Below, one piece after another: positions 28,483 through 40,360 of a stretch of DNA of 64,000 bases. How positions within the stretch are numbered: the first letter of the stretch is position 1; each line of letters begins with the position of its first letter. Under the pieces are notes generated by a model. That model searched no databases. It saw only the letters and a program-made list of their open reading frames with translations, and was not told the origin of the DNA. The stretch is taken from positions 1,388,254 to 1,452,253 of the forward strand of contig CM074807.1 in NCBI GenBank assembly GCA_037447605.1, written 5' to 3'. Position numbers and translations under genes: made by a program. The stretch is from Zygnema circumcarinatum (lineage: Eukaryota > Streptophyta > Zygnematophyceae > Zygnematales > Zygnemataceae).

Positions 28483-31030
28483 TTAGCTTTCTGGCAGGTC
28501 CGCAACTTCCTCTTCCTTGGCAAGCGGCTGAATCCCTCCTGTCAAAAAGAGGATACGCGATTGAACAGCCGCTTTCCCTTTGCTTCGCCGCAGCTTGGCG
28601 ACTCGATCAAGAAACTTCTTCTTTCCACTCTTGCAGTACTTTTCCAACACTGCATCTTCTTCAGGTCTCCAGAAGGTTCCGATCTCCGTCACATCCGCTG
28701 ACACATCATATATTTTCAATCAGACTAACATTCCTATCCTGTTTGAGGAAGGGATACATCCCTCCTTTTGCGCAGTCAGGTCAAAACTAAAGCATAGACG
28801 AGCTTTAAAATTAACAAGGCTCAAACGCAAGGTATTACCAGACACAGGCCAAAGAGTATTTCCTTACCATCAGGTCTTTCCAGAAGCCTTTTTGCTGCAA
28901 CGAAGCTTCCTCCTGAAGCTGCAAGGGCCTTCAGAACCTCCACCTCCGTAGCGCAACTCTAAAGACCCAAAACCAGGGGAGACCTATTAAGGGCAGGAAC
29001 ACTCGCAGGGAGGGACTTCTTCTCTCTCCATGATTGGCTGATACATATGCATATTACCTTTTTTTAACAGTTGCACGAATCGAGCCACAAAAGCATGGAA
29101 TCCCAATCACAATTCCCTTCTTTCCCTATGCTCCAACTGATCACACTCACCAGCTCTTGCAGGTTCCTGACTCCTCGTCGAATCTGGTCAATCCTTTCCT
29201 TCTCTTCCTCTGTCAAAACAGCTTCCTGGCCACTTTCCTGAACTCCTTCTCTCACATCTCCCTCCTCCGCCACGTCCCCATCCGTCCCCTCACCTCCATC
29301 ATTCCGCATTCGCGGCCTCTTTTTTTTTTGGCTTTCTTCTTGACCTGCTGCTTCTTCCTCCGTTCCGCGAACCCGGACCTCGGCCATGCTGTCTGATTCT
29401 CTTCCTTCGTCAAAATCGAAAAAATGTACACTCCTTGGACGATCCCCTCTAATCTCTTCGGATGCCGGAGCTGCAGGAGCTGTTTTGAACCCTTCAGCTT
29501 CCGGTTGCGTATGAACATCCCCATTTCCACCCGGGGCTCCTTCTTTTAACCCCTCTCTGTCCTGTTTTTGGATTTCAGACTGTGAATCATGGCGGGCTTC
29601 TGCTTGTATTGTCATCAACGCTGCGGCTGTTTCTCGCACTGAAAGACTCTCCTCTTGCTCTTTTCTCCGCTTTTTGCGTGGTGTGTCAGTGAGCGCATCA
29701 CTCATACTATCCACCTTCGTTTTATCAGGCAGCGCTGAATTATCCGCAGCTACCTTGCCAGTCCCTGCATCACATTCAGCAAGGGGTCCGGCCAATATGA
29801 CGCTGTTCTTGAAGCAGGGACAGATATAGCAAAGAAGCAAAAAAACTATCCAGCTTAGAAACTGTAAGCGCTTGCTTAATTTCATTCACATCCAGGGCAG
29901 TTTCAGCGCGCCTTACCAGTGATCCTCTGAGTATCACGAGGTGCAATATCAGGAGTTTCAGGAATAACTATAACAGAATTTTTAGGCTTTGATCGGTCCT
30001 CCTCTTGCTCCACACGGTTGACTGGTGGACCCATAAGCGGAGGTTTCGCGCATTGGATGGATAGTCCTTTTTCCCGCGGTGAAGTAACTTGAACCTCCGG
30101 AATTTCAGCTGCCTCAGATTCTTCGGCTTTAACTCTAGGTAAAATGTGATGAATGTAGCGGTTTTTTAGCGACTGCCACGTATGGCCACAACCAGTCCAT
30201 TCAATTTCCACTTTGTGCCACAGCTTCTCGCCCTTCACAGACATTGTGCTTTCATGTTTGTGAACAAGTCCGCGCAATGTGCGATCATCTTCCTCCGTGA
30301 AATACTTATGCTCCCGCTTTTTAGTTTCAAGAGCCTTTATTATGTATGGTTCAAGTGGCACCAGCTTCTTCTCCGCGACACAATTGTCCACATAACTTGT
30401 AAGGTAAAGCACCTAAAAAAAAAAAACAACAAACAGACAGAGACCGAGAACTGCTCGCTTATAAGTGCCTTCCTACTCTCACATAAAAATCTCGATGAAA
30501 ATCCAGCTTATAATTTACATATCATTTTCGAATAGTCTAAAAAATCCATTATCTATAGTTTCCCCTCTCGTTTGAAGCCATAATTTCGACTGAAAGTGGC
30601 CGGTTCTAATAAAACCAAAAAAATTGGAAAAACTAAAACAGAAACAAATTCAAAGCGTTTCTTTCATGCTTTCATTGATCCTGCGACCATCTCCTATTAA
30701 AAAGGACCGCCTTTACCTTACACAGATATACGGCCGATGCAAAATAAAATCGCAGCAAGCACACACCTGGTCCGGCCGCAGCTGTCTCAGAAATATATCC
30801 CTGTCCTTCTCCCGCACGAGCTCAAGCAGGCCTTGCTCTCCTCTCGCAGCCGCGGGAGACACCCACTTCCCGCCGTGCTTCTCCACCAGCGAGCGGATGC
30901 GAAAGCGCTCCGCAGGATAGGTCGGGTCCGTGGAGACGCTGCGCATAAAGAAGCAAATGCCTGACCCGTCTTCTCTTCGAAACAGCCTCTCCTCCGCCCC
31001 CTCCGCGCCATCCCCCCCCTCCTCCGCCAT
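28483..31030 (-). CDS. RAP1-like: RAP1-like telomere-associated protein (BRCT, Myb and C-terminal RCT-like domains)
   Basis: Five phase-matched exons: 31030-30767, 30412-29917, 29764-29151, 28958-28868 and 28697-28483 (559 aa). The start is the ATG at 31030. Residues ~12-115 form a BRCT-like domain (LFRREDGSGICFFMRS, EKHGGKW, LYLTSYVDNCVAEKKLVPLE) resembling the RAP1/TERF2IP BRCT. Residues ~125-180 form a Myb module (KYFTEEDDRTLRGLVHKH, GEKLWHKVEIEW, HTWQSLKNRYIHHILPRV) very like the single RAP1 Myb. A long acidic and basic linker with KKRRK and KKKRPR nuclear signals follows. The end (ATEVEVLKALAASGGSFVAA, then FWRPEEDAVLEKYCKSGKKK, then VQSRILFLTGG) resembles the RAP1 C-terminal protein-interaction domain. 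RAP1 joins shelterin through TRF2 in animals and binds telomeric DNA in budding yeast. Telomere function here is inferred from architecture. Confidence 0.85.
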
Positions 31031-31357
31031 GGCCCTTCCCTCCCTCTCTCCCGGAAGGCCCAGCCCTTTGGAGCACAGCAACTCGGCGTTCCCCTTTCAT
31101 ATCGCTTCAGATCTCGATATATCATATCGTACAAAACTATTCAATACGAATCCCGTATCGTATCGTCTCGTATCGTATTGTATAAAATGGTATAATATCG
31201 TATCGATTTTACTGTACTATCGTATCGGTTGCGTGCTACATGCCACATGCAGGTAAAGCGCTGTAGAACAAGAACCGTAACTGGCCGCATAGAAAATATT
31301 TTTCTGCTTAAACGGTGTCCTGGAGCAGCCATAGTAAAATTCTTGGCAAGGGCAGCC
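31031..31357. promoter_or_regulatory. Shared upstream region of RAP1-like and CRR6 genes, with GTATCG repeats
   Basis: A 327-bp divergent intergenic region. Positions about 31112-31230 are dense in degenerate ATCGTATCGTATTG words. Both promoters must lie here. Confidence 0.5.
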
Positions 31358-33144
31358 ATGGCGGCAGTGCTCCGCCTGCAGTTGCCGCGGCCTGCCTTAC
31401 ACGGTCATCATGGCGGTCGTGCTCTTCTGGACGATAGCAGAAGTTGTCGAGTCGGTTTTTCTCTGAGCTGCGTGCAGGAATGCGGGAAAGGGAGCTCAAG
31501 AGCGAGCAGTTTGAGAGTGCAGCACGGTGGGAGGTTTGAAAGACTTCCGAGGCCTCTGCAGGTGTATGACCCGCAGGCGCGTGTTGATTTTCCCCTTCGA
31601 GACGAAGATTTGGAAGGTCAGTGAACCTACTGTGCTGGCCTGCAATGGTTCGTCTTGCATACTATCGCGCCTTGTATTGCACCTTCATGGAGCTCCTTAA
31701 CATTTTCCTTCTAGGGAGTTTTCACTTCACTTCTCACATTGGTCTCTTTGTGTCATGTGACCTTAACGGGGGACTCCACTGGTGGACTCCATTACTGATT
31801 GAGGACTTGGGAGTTGGCATTGGGATTTTGTCCTTTTCAGTTTGCACATTCTCGTATGCTCTTGTAAGCATGTTTTTTTGAGCTGACCGATGGCTTCTGC
31901 TCCCTGCAGGCCGACGTTTGCTGATACTGGCTCCTCCTGACTTGCAGCTGACTCAGAAATTATTCCGAGTCCGCCTCCAACTGGTGGCCGCCTTGAAATC
32001 ATTGTAGACAAGGAAGCCATCAAACGGGTGGATTTAACAGCAGCACATGATGTGCTACGCCCCTACGTCTCTCAAGTTGGTGAGTCTTTTGGCTTGGCAT
32101 AAGGTTAACACGGTGGAGGAGTGTTCAAGACTTAGAACTAGTGCTGCGTTTACGTGCTCTTCAAGTTGAATAACGGCTTTCAACAAGGTTGAGCACTCGT
32201 CCATCGAGAGTTCTCCGATGTTGCTTTCCTCCTATAGACGCCTGACAGATTAAAGGTTTGCTCACATAAGTGAAACTAAATCCTTTAGTTGGAGAGCAAC
32301 AAGTCTCCTACTTCGTCGGGAGACCTCTTTATTCAGCTGCCCTTCGCTCAACACTTGCTGATGATGCTGCAGGAGATAATGTGGGCGAATCACGGAAGGA
32401 CCCTCGGGAACTCATGGAACGCTCGGTTGGCTTTACCATTAACTATGAGCGCGAGGACCCTCTGGATCCACGCGAACTTTCTGAATTATCAGATGTCCGG
32501 ATATGGTTCGTGAGGCTGGACGATGCCTATCCATGGCTTCCAGCTGTACTTGACTGGAGAGGAGGAGAGCTTGCGCGGTACACTGCCATGCTTGTCCCAC
32601 ATCAGGTACATGCCAAGTCTCACAGCAACCTATTCCTGCCTTCGCTGTTGTTTGTCTAAAGGGATCAGTGTCCTTTTGTGGGTTCTCAAATATACTGACA
32701 TCTCCTGCAAATATGATCGGACCTTGCGTGGCTCATTCACACTTTCCGATAGTTGTGTTTGTTTCAGTGTGCTTTTTGTATAATGTTGTTCTAGGTTGCC
32801 TTGGCACCAGTTTCACACAGTGCGATTTTGAATGCAAGTGCCTTGGCTCGTTTGGTTCAAGTGAAAGCACTTTGTCATCTTTGTTTAAGTGGTAATGCTA
32901 AGGAGACATGGAAATGCTTTGGTTTCGTGCTGGTAAACAGATGACTCGACGCACAGGACTTGTTTTCAATCCAGAGGCCCTGGAGATCTTCTCGCTACGA
33001 AAATACTTTACGGTTTATGAATGGATGCGAGCACGAGGACTCCCAAGACCTGACTCTCGAGTGAAGGACATGATGAAAGTGCTCGGGTTTTCCATTGACG
33101 ATGCCCTCTATACCATCATGGAGCAGTCTCCGCCGCCCGCTTAG
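31358..33144 (+). CDS. CRR6-like: CRR6-like plastid NDH assembly factor (DUF1817)
   Basis: Four phase-matched exons: 31358-31616, 31948-32079, 32289-32605 and 32941-33144 (303 aa). The ATG at 31358 opens a Ser/Arg/His-rich plastid transit-like leader. The conserved part includes RLEIIVDKEAIKRVDL, DVRIWFVRLDDAYPWLPAVL, DWRGGELARYTAMLVPHQ, then GLVFNPEALEIFSLRKYFTV and the closing KDMMKVLGFSIDDALY, which is the DUF1817 pattern. CRR6 is a stromal factor needed to assemble the NdhI-containing subcomplex A of the chloroplast NDH complex in Arabidopsis. The same function is expected here and agrees with NdhS in the window. It is divergent from the RAP1-like gene. Confidence 0.9.
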
Positions 33145-33613
33145 ACATATTCACGTTCTCACATGGCGTCCCACCAGCCCTTAGGACTCTCCTTAACCGA
33201 ACTGTACAAATGGATGGAGCTGGGCTGCAAGCTAAGCTGGGCCTTCAAGCCTAGTCCGCCACAGATACTTTTTAAATTCTTGGTTAGTGTAAGAATCGGT
33301 TAGAATGGAGGTCCTTTGTCTTCCTCTTTCTTAGTTCATTCCATGTATCAAAAGGGCCTTAGACAGAGTACCAGAACAATTTCAGAGTTCGTATTGCTCG
33401 GATCCGCGGCTGTTCCTCTTAACAGGCTGTTCAGAGAGCGACATATGAATGGACCAACCATCCAAAACGCTACCAATAAAAAAACCAAAGGGTCCACCGA
33501 CCAATTGCTGTCCTACAAGCATGTACGAGCATGCGCCTACTGAGGTTCCCAGACAGACTGAATGGGTGTCTAACTGATGAACCGCTGAAAGTGATATGGA
33601 AGGGCACATGTGC
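33145..33613. other. Intergenic region between converging CRR6 and AIP1 genes
   Basis: About 470 bp between two stop codons, presumably both 3' UTRs. No gene or repeat stands out. Confidence 0.5.
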
Positions 33614-36600
33614 CTACGGAAGTGCCCATTGGCGGATGCAGACGTCGTCCCCCACAGAGAGCAACGCCTCCTTGTCTTTGAAGGCAACACATGTCACGCC
33701 GCCCGGATGCGCGCGCTTGATGGTGAGCCTCGCAGAGGGCGGCTTGGAGACGTCCCACACAATGACGGAGGTGTCCAAGGAGCCTGTGGCCACCCTCGTG
33801 CTGTCGGGGGACCACGCCAGGCAGCTCACCCGAGCTGTGTGGTACAGCATGTTTTTCACCTTCGCCTGCACAGAGGGGAAGGGACTCCGTTCAAACATGC
33901 TGAAGGGTTGCCACAGTCATGGGGATGAATGGGCTGGGCCATGTGAAGATCAGGATGATAGGAAGACAGCCCAGAACTATCTCTTCTCTGGGAATTGATT
34001 GGCCATGGGGAATTAAGCTTCCTCAAAGAGCACAAGAAATAACGGCTTTCTCCCTATGATAACCTTGCTAGTAAGACAAGAAGGCCCCAGCATCTTTTAG
34101 ATCACAGACAAAGCAGACACGCAAACAAAGCAGACCTGATAAACAGAGAAAACTTAAGACAAAGCCAAAGACGACACGACAAAGCCTCAGACAACACGAC
34201 AAAGCCTCACCTCTCTGCTGATGCTATCCCAGATAACAACTTCTGGTTTTTCGTCTCCAGATGCCACCATGGACCCATCAGGCGAGTATGCCAGAGTAGT
34301 AATAGCTGCTCGATGCCGCTCCAATTCGACTTCCTTGGATATGGTATCGCCTCTGACAGCATACACATGAAGCTTGCCGTTGGAGGATCCTACGATGGCT
34401 TCCTTTCCGTCAGGGGATATGCCGACTGCTGTTGCTTGAAAGCCCAGTGGCGTGGTGGAAAGCAACGTGTTCCCCTCCAATAGAGCGAGGCCCTTCTCTG
34501 TGATACATATCACGACCTTGGGGTTGTTGGTGGCCACAGAGATGTCCTTGGGCTGTGAGCCCACATCTGTCATTCCATCGCTGCTATACTGCTCAGCTGG
34601 AAGTTGCATTTTTCGCACCTGGCCCATAGCCCACGCTCCTCCACAAGCATTAGGGTTTGCTTCGTTCAGCTTCCTTTTTCCCAGGACCCAAAGGTTCATC
34701 ACAGCGAGCAATGCCTAACAGCAGTGTGAACCGTCTCCATGAGGGAAAGTCATGCAATGGTACTCTGAGCAAAACGCACACCTAAGTCGCAAAGCAAACA
34801 GCCAAATTCAGGCAACAATAGTGTACCGTGTCATCAAATGAACAGGTTATAAGATGATCATCTCCGAGAGCCATTTTTCGGATAGAGTTGCCCTGCCCTG
34901 TGCCCTGAAGCCTTCCAAGAGACCCTTGTCCAACCCTCCAGCGAACAAGTGCTCCATCATAACTGCTGGTGTACAGTTCCACTTCCCCTTCAGGACCATG
35001 GAACACCTGCATGGCGTTAATGAACTTGTTGTGGCCATGAAGGATACGAGAAGGCAATCGAGGGTCAGATAAAGACAGATAGTTGATGTCTCCAGACAGG
35101 GAAATGGTCACAATGTGTTTTGGTAGCCAGAGACATCCCACCTGCACCAAACCAGCGCACTCCCAAGAAACTGGAAAGACTTAGCTTTCAGAACAAAAAA
35201 AAAAACAACCCATACAAAAAAAACTCATACAAAGACAACCCCAACCCAACCCTTTACCGTTTCTCAAGTTAATCCAAGCTCCAAGCTGGCAACGATGTAG
35301 TTTAAGGATGGCTTAGCTAGGAACGGATGTTGGTTTTCTTGCCAGCATGGAAGGGACTTGCGCTTACACCCTTTCACTTTCCCAAAAGAAAAGCGGACGG
35401 ACTTTCCAAACTTACTTGCATATGCTCCACACCTGGTTGCTCCGCAAAAGTAAAAGTGGTGTTTACAGTGCCCGTGCCCTCCTCTGATATGTCCCAGATT
35501 TTGGCTGTCTTGTCTGCAGATACTGTGATCAACTGCCAACAACAGAAAACTTGTTAGTCGAACATACAATGTGAAGTCTTCAGGGCAAAAAAAGCCATAA
35601 AAAATGCCTTGTTCTAGGGGCAACATTGAAGAGATCAGACTCTGCAAATCCGAGTTATAGGAGGAGGCACCAACCGCCAGGGGGCAGCTATACAGGAAAG
35701 GCTCAGCCGACCTGCTTCCCATCGGGACTCCAGCAGACAGCGTAAACGCTCCCTGAATGACCATCCTCAGATGAAAGTTCGCCCATCTTGCTGCCCGACT
35801 TGCCCTCATAAAGAACGCACTTCTTGTCCGAGCTTACAGATATAAACTTGCTGCCATCTGGCGAGTAGCGTATACAGTGGACATAGTTTGAGTGCTCCCT
35901 GCTCAAAGCAACCGGAACATGTGAGTGAATGTTTTGGGTTTGCTTATAGGCGGATCAGTCACCAGTTCTAACAACAAGAGAGGGCAGATCAATGCATCCG
36001 TACGATATGTCGAAGTGGGTCAAAGACAAGATGCACGTGCAAAAACGACAAATGCAAGTTCACAAAATCTGGGGAGAGTGAAAGGGGTCTGAGTGCTTGA
36101 GTCAAGCAAAACGAAGACAGAGGCAGAGTATTGGATAAGTGGTGAACAGGGTTTGTCACGTAGAAAGGCACGGTCTGTGTCCCCTAGATTTGGAAGTATT
36201 TTCCGACTGTCGAGAAAGCCAAGTAATCTAAAGAGTAAAGCGATACCACTACTAAGCTCCTATAATTCCTAATTTCCAGATTATAATGGATCCAGCATCC
36301 ACTATAGGGAGATGATTGATGATCAGACATGCTTCGAAGTTTGGCAGGGCTATGATCTCTGGACGGATACTCGGGTCCGCTTATTAGAACATGGAAGAGT
36401 GGTGCAAACATGAGACAGAAAAGAGTAGCAACCGCGTGTACCTGTTCGAATGTGAAAACCGAAATGGTGGCCCTTGATAGAAATTGACGAGATTATCCTC
36501 TCCACAAGTGACCATGCGAAATGGGCGGACTGGGCGCAGACTGCAGCTGAGAACGCGCTTTGAATGGCCATCGAACTCACCAACATTATTGCCAGAATCC

Positions 36601-37520
36601 CACCTGCCAACATGACATGGCAATATCTTTTATTATTCACAGTGCAGCAGCAAGTTCGTTTTCAAATACCAGTAGCTGGACCCACTTTCTGAATCATTGC
36701 CCTTTTGGTTAATTCCGACAATGGATCCTTATCATAGATGGAGGTATGGAAAAATGAGCACAAACAATTTGGGCAGTGGAGCCTTTTTCTGTGGAAGCTT
36801 TCCTAACTGTGCTAGACTCCGGCTTTAGCCATCTGAAGTCACTTCGGTCATTGAATCCAATGCTGCCAGACAGAGAGCCATCCCTTTGGCAATATGCCAG
36901 GGAAAGATGAGAGCAGCTTAGGCTTCAACCACGTAGCAGATGCAAGGCAAATGCAAAGTGCATGCAGCACAATGCAAATGAAAGGGAGTTCTATTTCCTT
37001 CCTTCCACTTGTCTATCAACTTTTTCATCCAACTGTGTACCTACCAAGCCTAAAGTCTTCAAAAGAAGATACGCCTCTAAAGAATAGGTCACATTTCTGA
37101 AGGGGCATGAGGAAATGCTTACATGAAGCAACGTACAAACTGCGATCCTTTCCCATCTCCTGCAACAGCTATGCGCTCCCCGTCAGCCGACCACTGCAGA
37201 TCCTCAATGCTGCCAGAGAGAGCACGAATCTCAAACTTCAGAATGTGATTATGCTCCGCCCTCCTTGCCCAGACCCGCACATTTCCTGTAACATCTCCAG
37301 ATGCCACCCACTCCCCGTTGGGAGAAAAGCGTGCCACCGTGGTGTTGTGCACATGCTCAGTGTACACGTCGACCTGCAAGGGATCATCCAGGCTGCGCAG
37401 GATGACAGCCCTTCCATTGCAATATGCAATAGAGGAACTCTTTGGATCGCCTGAAATAAGCACTCTGCGCCCCCGCTCAGTGGCAGGAAGGCTTACATAC
37501 GTAGTTTCCAGGCGTGCCAT
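33614..37520 (-). CDS. AIP1-like: Actin-interacting protein 1 (AIP1/WDR1), WD40 protein
   Basis: Seven phase-matched exons: 37520-37123, 36603-36442, 35898-35712, 35532-35416, 35141-34827, 34618-34211 and 33865-33614 (612 aa, the usual length). The start is the ATG at 37520 ([12 protein letters not shown]). WD40 blades appear throughout: [131 protein letters not shown]. These are the twin seven-bladed propellers of AIP1. It works with ADF/cofilin to disassemble actin filaments in the cytoplasm. The first exon boundary lies in FVRCF-MWDS, a family-conserved stretch, which confirms the splice. Confidence 0.96.
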
Positions 37521-37749
37521 CAAGTCTAACCCTTCTACGGGGAGAGGGGAGGGCTAGAACCGGGAGAAAAATGCAGCGTGAGAAGGTAAAATGTGAGGAG
37601 AAGGGAGAGTGGGAAGCAGAGAGCTTTCACCGTAACCCTTTGTGAAGGAGCAGTTCGATCAAAATTAGGGTTTGGCTCGTTTTGGGGAGCGGGGACCGGA
37701 AGGCGGAGGCCTTGCTTGTTTTAAGCTTCGTTGCAGACAAACTGCTGTC
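37521..37749. promoter_or_regulatory. Divergent AIP1/fibrillin upstream region
   Basis: Only about 230 bp separate the two start codons, so promoters and leaders overlap. A TTAGGGTTT telo-box-like element is at about 37665-37673. Confidence 0.45.
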
Positions 37750-39386
37750 ATGGCTACGCCGTGTATCCAGGCTGCTGCGGGACAGATATGGCTGCGGTCG
37801 GAGGCTTGGGAGGGAGGTCTTATATTGAAAGCTCCTTTGATGCAGAGGAAGTTTGGTGAGGGGCTCCATTTGGAGGGTACACGACAAAGGAATGTGAGGC
37901 TTTCTTGCTCCAAGATTAGAACTTCTTCTCTAGAGAAGAGATTCACTGCAGGTATTAGAGGAGGGAGGACGCGTGTGGTCCAAGAAGGAGCTTCAGAGGC
38001 TACCACTTTCTCTGCTCCTTCCGTGGAGGCGACTGTCGACAGACTGCTGGAACTGGTACAGCAGCATTTCTGCTTTCTTTTTACTCTTTGTTACTCGGCA
38101 AAGGGAGCCCTACTATTCTGCTTTCAAGTGCTACTACTCGTGTGTTTCTCACCTGCTGTAGGCAAGTTTACAACTCTGAGCTGGATTTTAGGGTTTAGGT
38201 TGCCGAAACTGACAGGGGAGCAGAAGCAGAGGAAGCGAGGAGAAAGGAGGTGGAGCAGCTGATAGGCCAGCTGGAGAACAGGGGTCTGGACGAGCCTTTG
38301 AAGAGCCCGCTTGTGTTTGGCGGTGAGTTGCGGCCGTCTTTCAAATTTCAACGCCCAACAATCCTGCCTTTAGTTGCATTAGCCTTCACTGCGAAGAATT
38401 TCTGGACATTCAGGGTCTCTCTGTGCAGCAGCCGAAGACCGCTTTATTGCTTGTCACGCTATTTTATTATTTTGTTTTTGAAATAAACGGTCGGGACCTG
38501 AGGATGCATCATGCTGGAACGTCAACCTATTGCAAGCTGGCGGAGGAGTTACTTTAATCATTGTCTGAGCTTTGAATGGAGAGGACGGTTTATGCCGTTT
38601 GGTGTACCGAGTGTTCTTCTCAGTTTGTTCTTGTGCGAGTATCACTAAGTCTTCTTGGAGCGATTTCATTCGATGCGCTGCCTTCTTCCATGTAGCCATC
38701 ACTCCCATACTTGTCACGGGTAGAGCAAAAGGCGTGAAAGCTAAAAGATATGGGATCTGCTGATGGAATTGCTATCATTTCTGATACGACTAATAGCATT
38801 TGGAATGAATTCACTGGTATTGCAGAATGGGACGTGGCATACACCTCAAGTCCTACAGCGGCAGGTGGCTATTATCGGTCCCTTCTCGGAAGATATATTT
38901 TGAAGACAGAAGAGTTAGTGCAGACAATCAGCGAGCCTAATAACGCAGGCAATCGGTTGGTCTTCCGAGCCTTTAATGTCATTCCAGGAGAAGTGACACT
39001 CCAAGGTATTTAGTCATGCACGTCCTTACTGCCCTTGGAGCTCTTGTTTTCTGTTGCGTGTCCCTCTGCTTGGGGGCTCGTCAGACGTGTATGGAATCAG
39101 AAACTACACAGCTAGCAAGCTTTTCCCTTTTATAGCAAAATAGAGGGGAAACGGAGCCACAGCATTTGACCCACACTTCTGTGTCTTGGTGGGTGTAGGT
39201 AAATTTGAGGCGTTGGATAGCAAATGGGTGAAGGTGGTATTTGAAAAGCCCACCTTTCAGCTGGGGCCCTTCAGCTTCAGATATGGAGGCATCAGCACTG
39301 TGCAGCTCTCTGTCACCTTCTTGGACGACCGTGTTCGCATTGGGCGAGGATCAAGGGGTTCCTTGTTCGTGTTCAAACGGAGATAG
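37750..39386 (+). CDS. FBN-like: Fibrillin / plastid lipid-associated protein (PAP family)
   Basis: Exons: 37750-about 38055, about 38217-38322, 38826-39005 and 39199-39386. The last three joints are phase-matched; exon 1 to exon 2 is unresolved because the best donor (38055) and acceptor disagree by one base. The ATG at 37750 begins a plastid transit-like leader. Family motifs: SPLVFGEWDVAYTSS, GGYYRSLLGRYILKTEELVQ, RAFNVIPGEVTLQG, FEKPTFQLGPFSFRYGG, and the very conserved end DDRVRIGRGSRGSLFVF. These form the fibrillin lipocalin-like barrel. Fibrillins coat plastoglobules and thylakoids and help to store or protect prenylquinones and carotenoids. Which FBN subgroup it belongs to cannot be said. 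Confidence 0.85.
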
Positions 39387-40360
39387 TGATGGCAGGAGCC
39401 ACCTCGAGCCCCTCTCTCATTGTGGGGTGGTTTGAACTTAACATGGTGGCGCCCGATCCCCTTCTTCGTGTGTGAAGTCACCAAATCGTTTGGAGGGTAC
39501 TCCCCATGGAGCTCTGGGAGAGTCATTGTCATCAGAGTTTCGTTACGTTTTCTTATTTCCAGTAACAGCAAGTTTTGGCGTGATCTATTGTAAATGAGAG
39601 TGATTGTTTATTGTCAAGAGAAGTTAGTCGATGTGTATACGTTAGTAATCGACGTAATCTAATCAAATCAATTTGAAGGCCGAATGGGGGCATGTGCGGG
39701 CTCCGCCTGTACTTTCAGCCTCCCTGAAGTTTGAGATGTGCAACCCACGAGGAAAGGGCCATCATGGAGTAGAAGGGAAAGCTTGTCTGCTATTCTCACT
39801 GTTTGTAACGTGTACATGAACTACACCCTAGAATAAATTTGGGAATAAAAAGGCAAAACTAGGTTGTAGTTGAGCTGGAAGGTCTCGACTTCCTCATCGC
39901 CCTTCATCGTGGCTCCTCACTTTCTTATCCTCCACCATTTCATGCGACACCCCTTCCTCGTGGTTCTCCATGCTGTGTTTGTCCATGTCCATGTGATGGC
40001 ATCCCCATCGTGAGGTCAATCCATCCACATCCATCCCTGGTTTGCACGCAATCGAAGGATATACCCATTTTTTTTTTATTTTTTTTTTAACCTTTTTTTC
40101 CAACCGAGGATAGCGTGGCGGTGAAGCAAAAGTGTCTCCACATAGCCAATCGCGGATAAAGAGCGCACTATACTGTACGGCTCTCCCTCCCCTTCCTTTC
40201 GGAACAGAACAGGGGGCCGGCCATCCATCTCGTACCACAGACAGTCCGCGAGTTCCGAGGATGGGCATTAGGCCATCCTCGACCGCCTTCCTCGCTCTTC
40301 AAGGTTTCTGCGCGGGTTAGAGCTTCTGTGATGCCGTGAGTGGCCTAGGAGCATCCTGCC
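39387..40360. other. Intergenic region between fibrillin and the SAM-domain gene
   Basis: About 970 bp in the same orientation, holding the fibrillin 3' UTR and the next promoter. A poly-T block is at 40070-40100. No gene seen. Confidence 0.4.
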
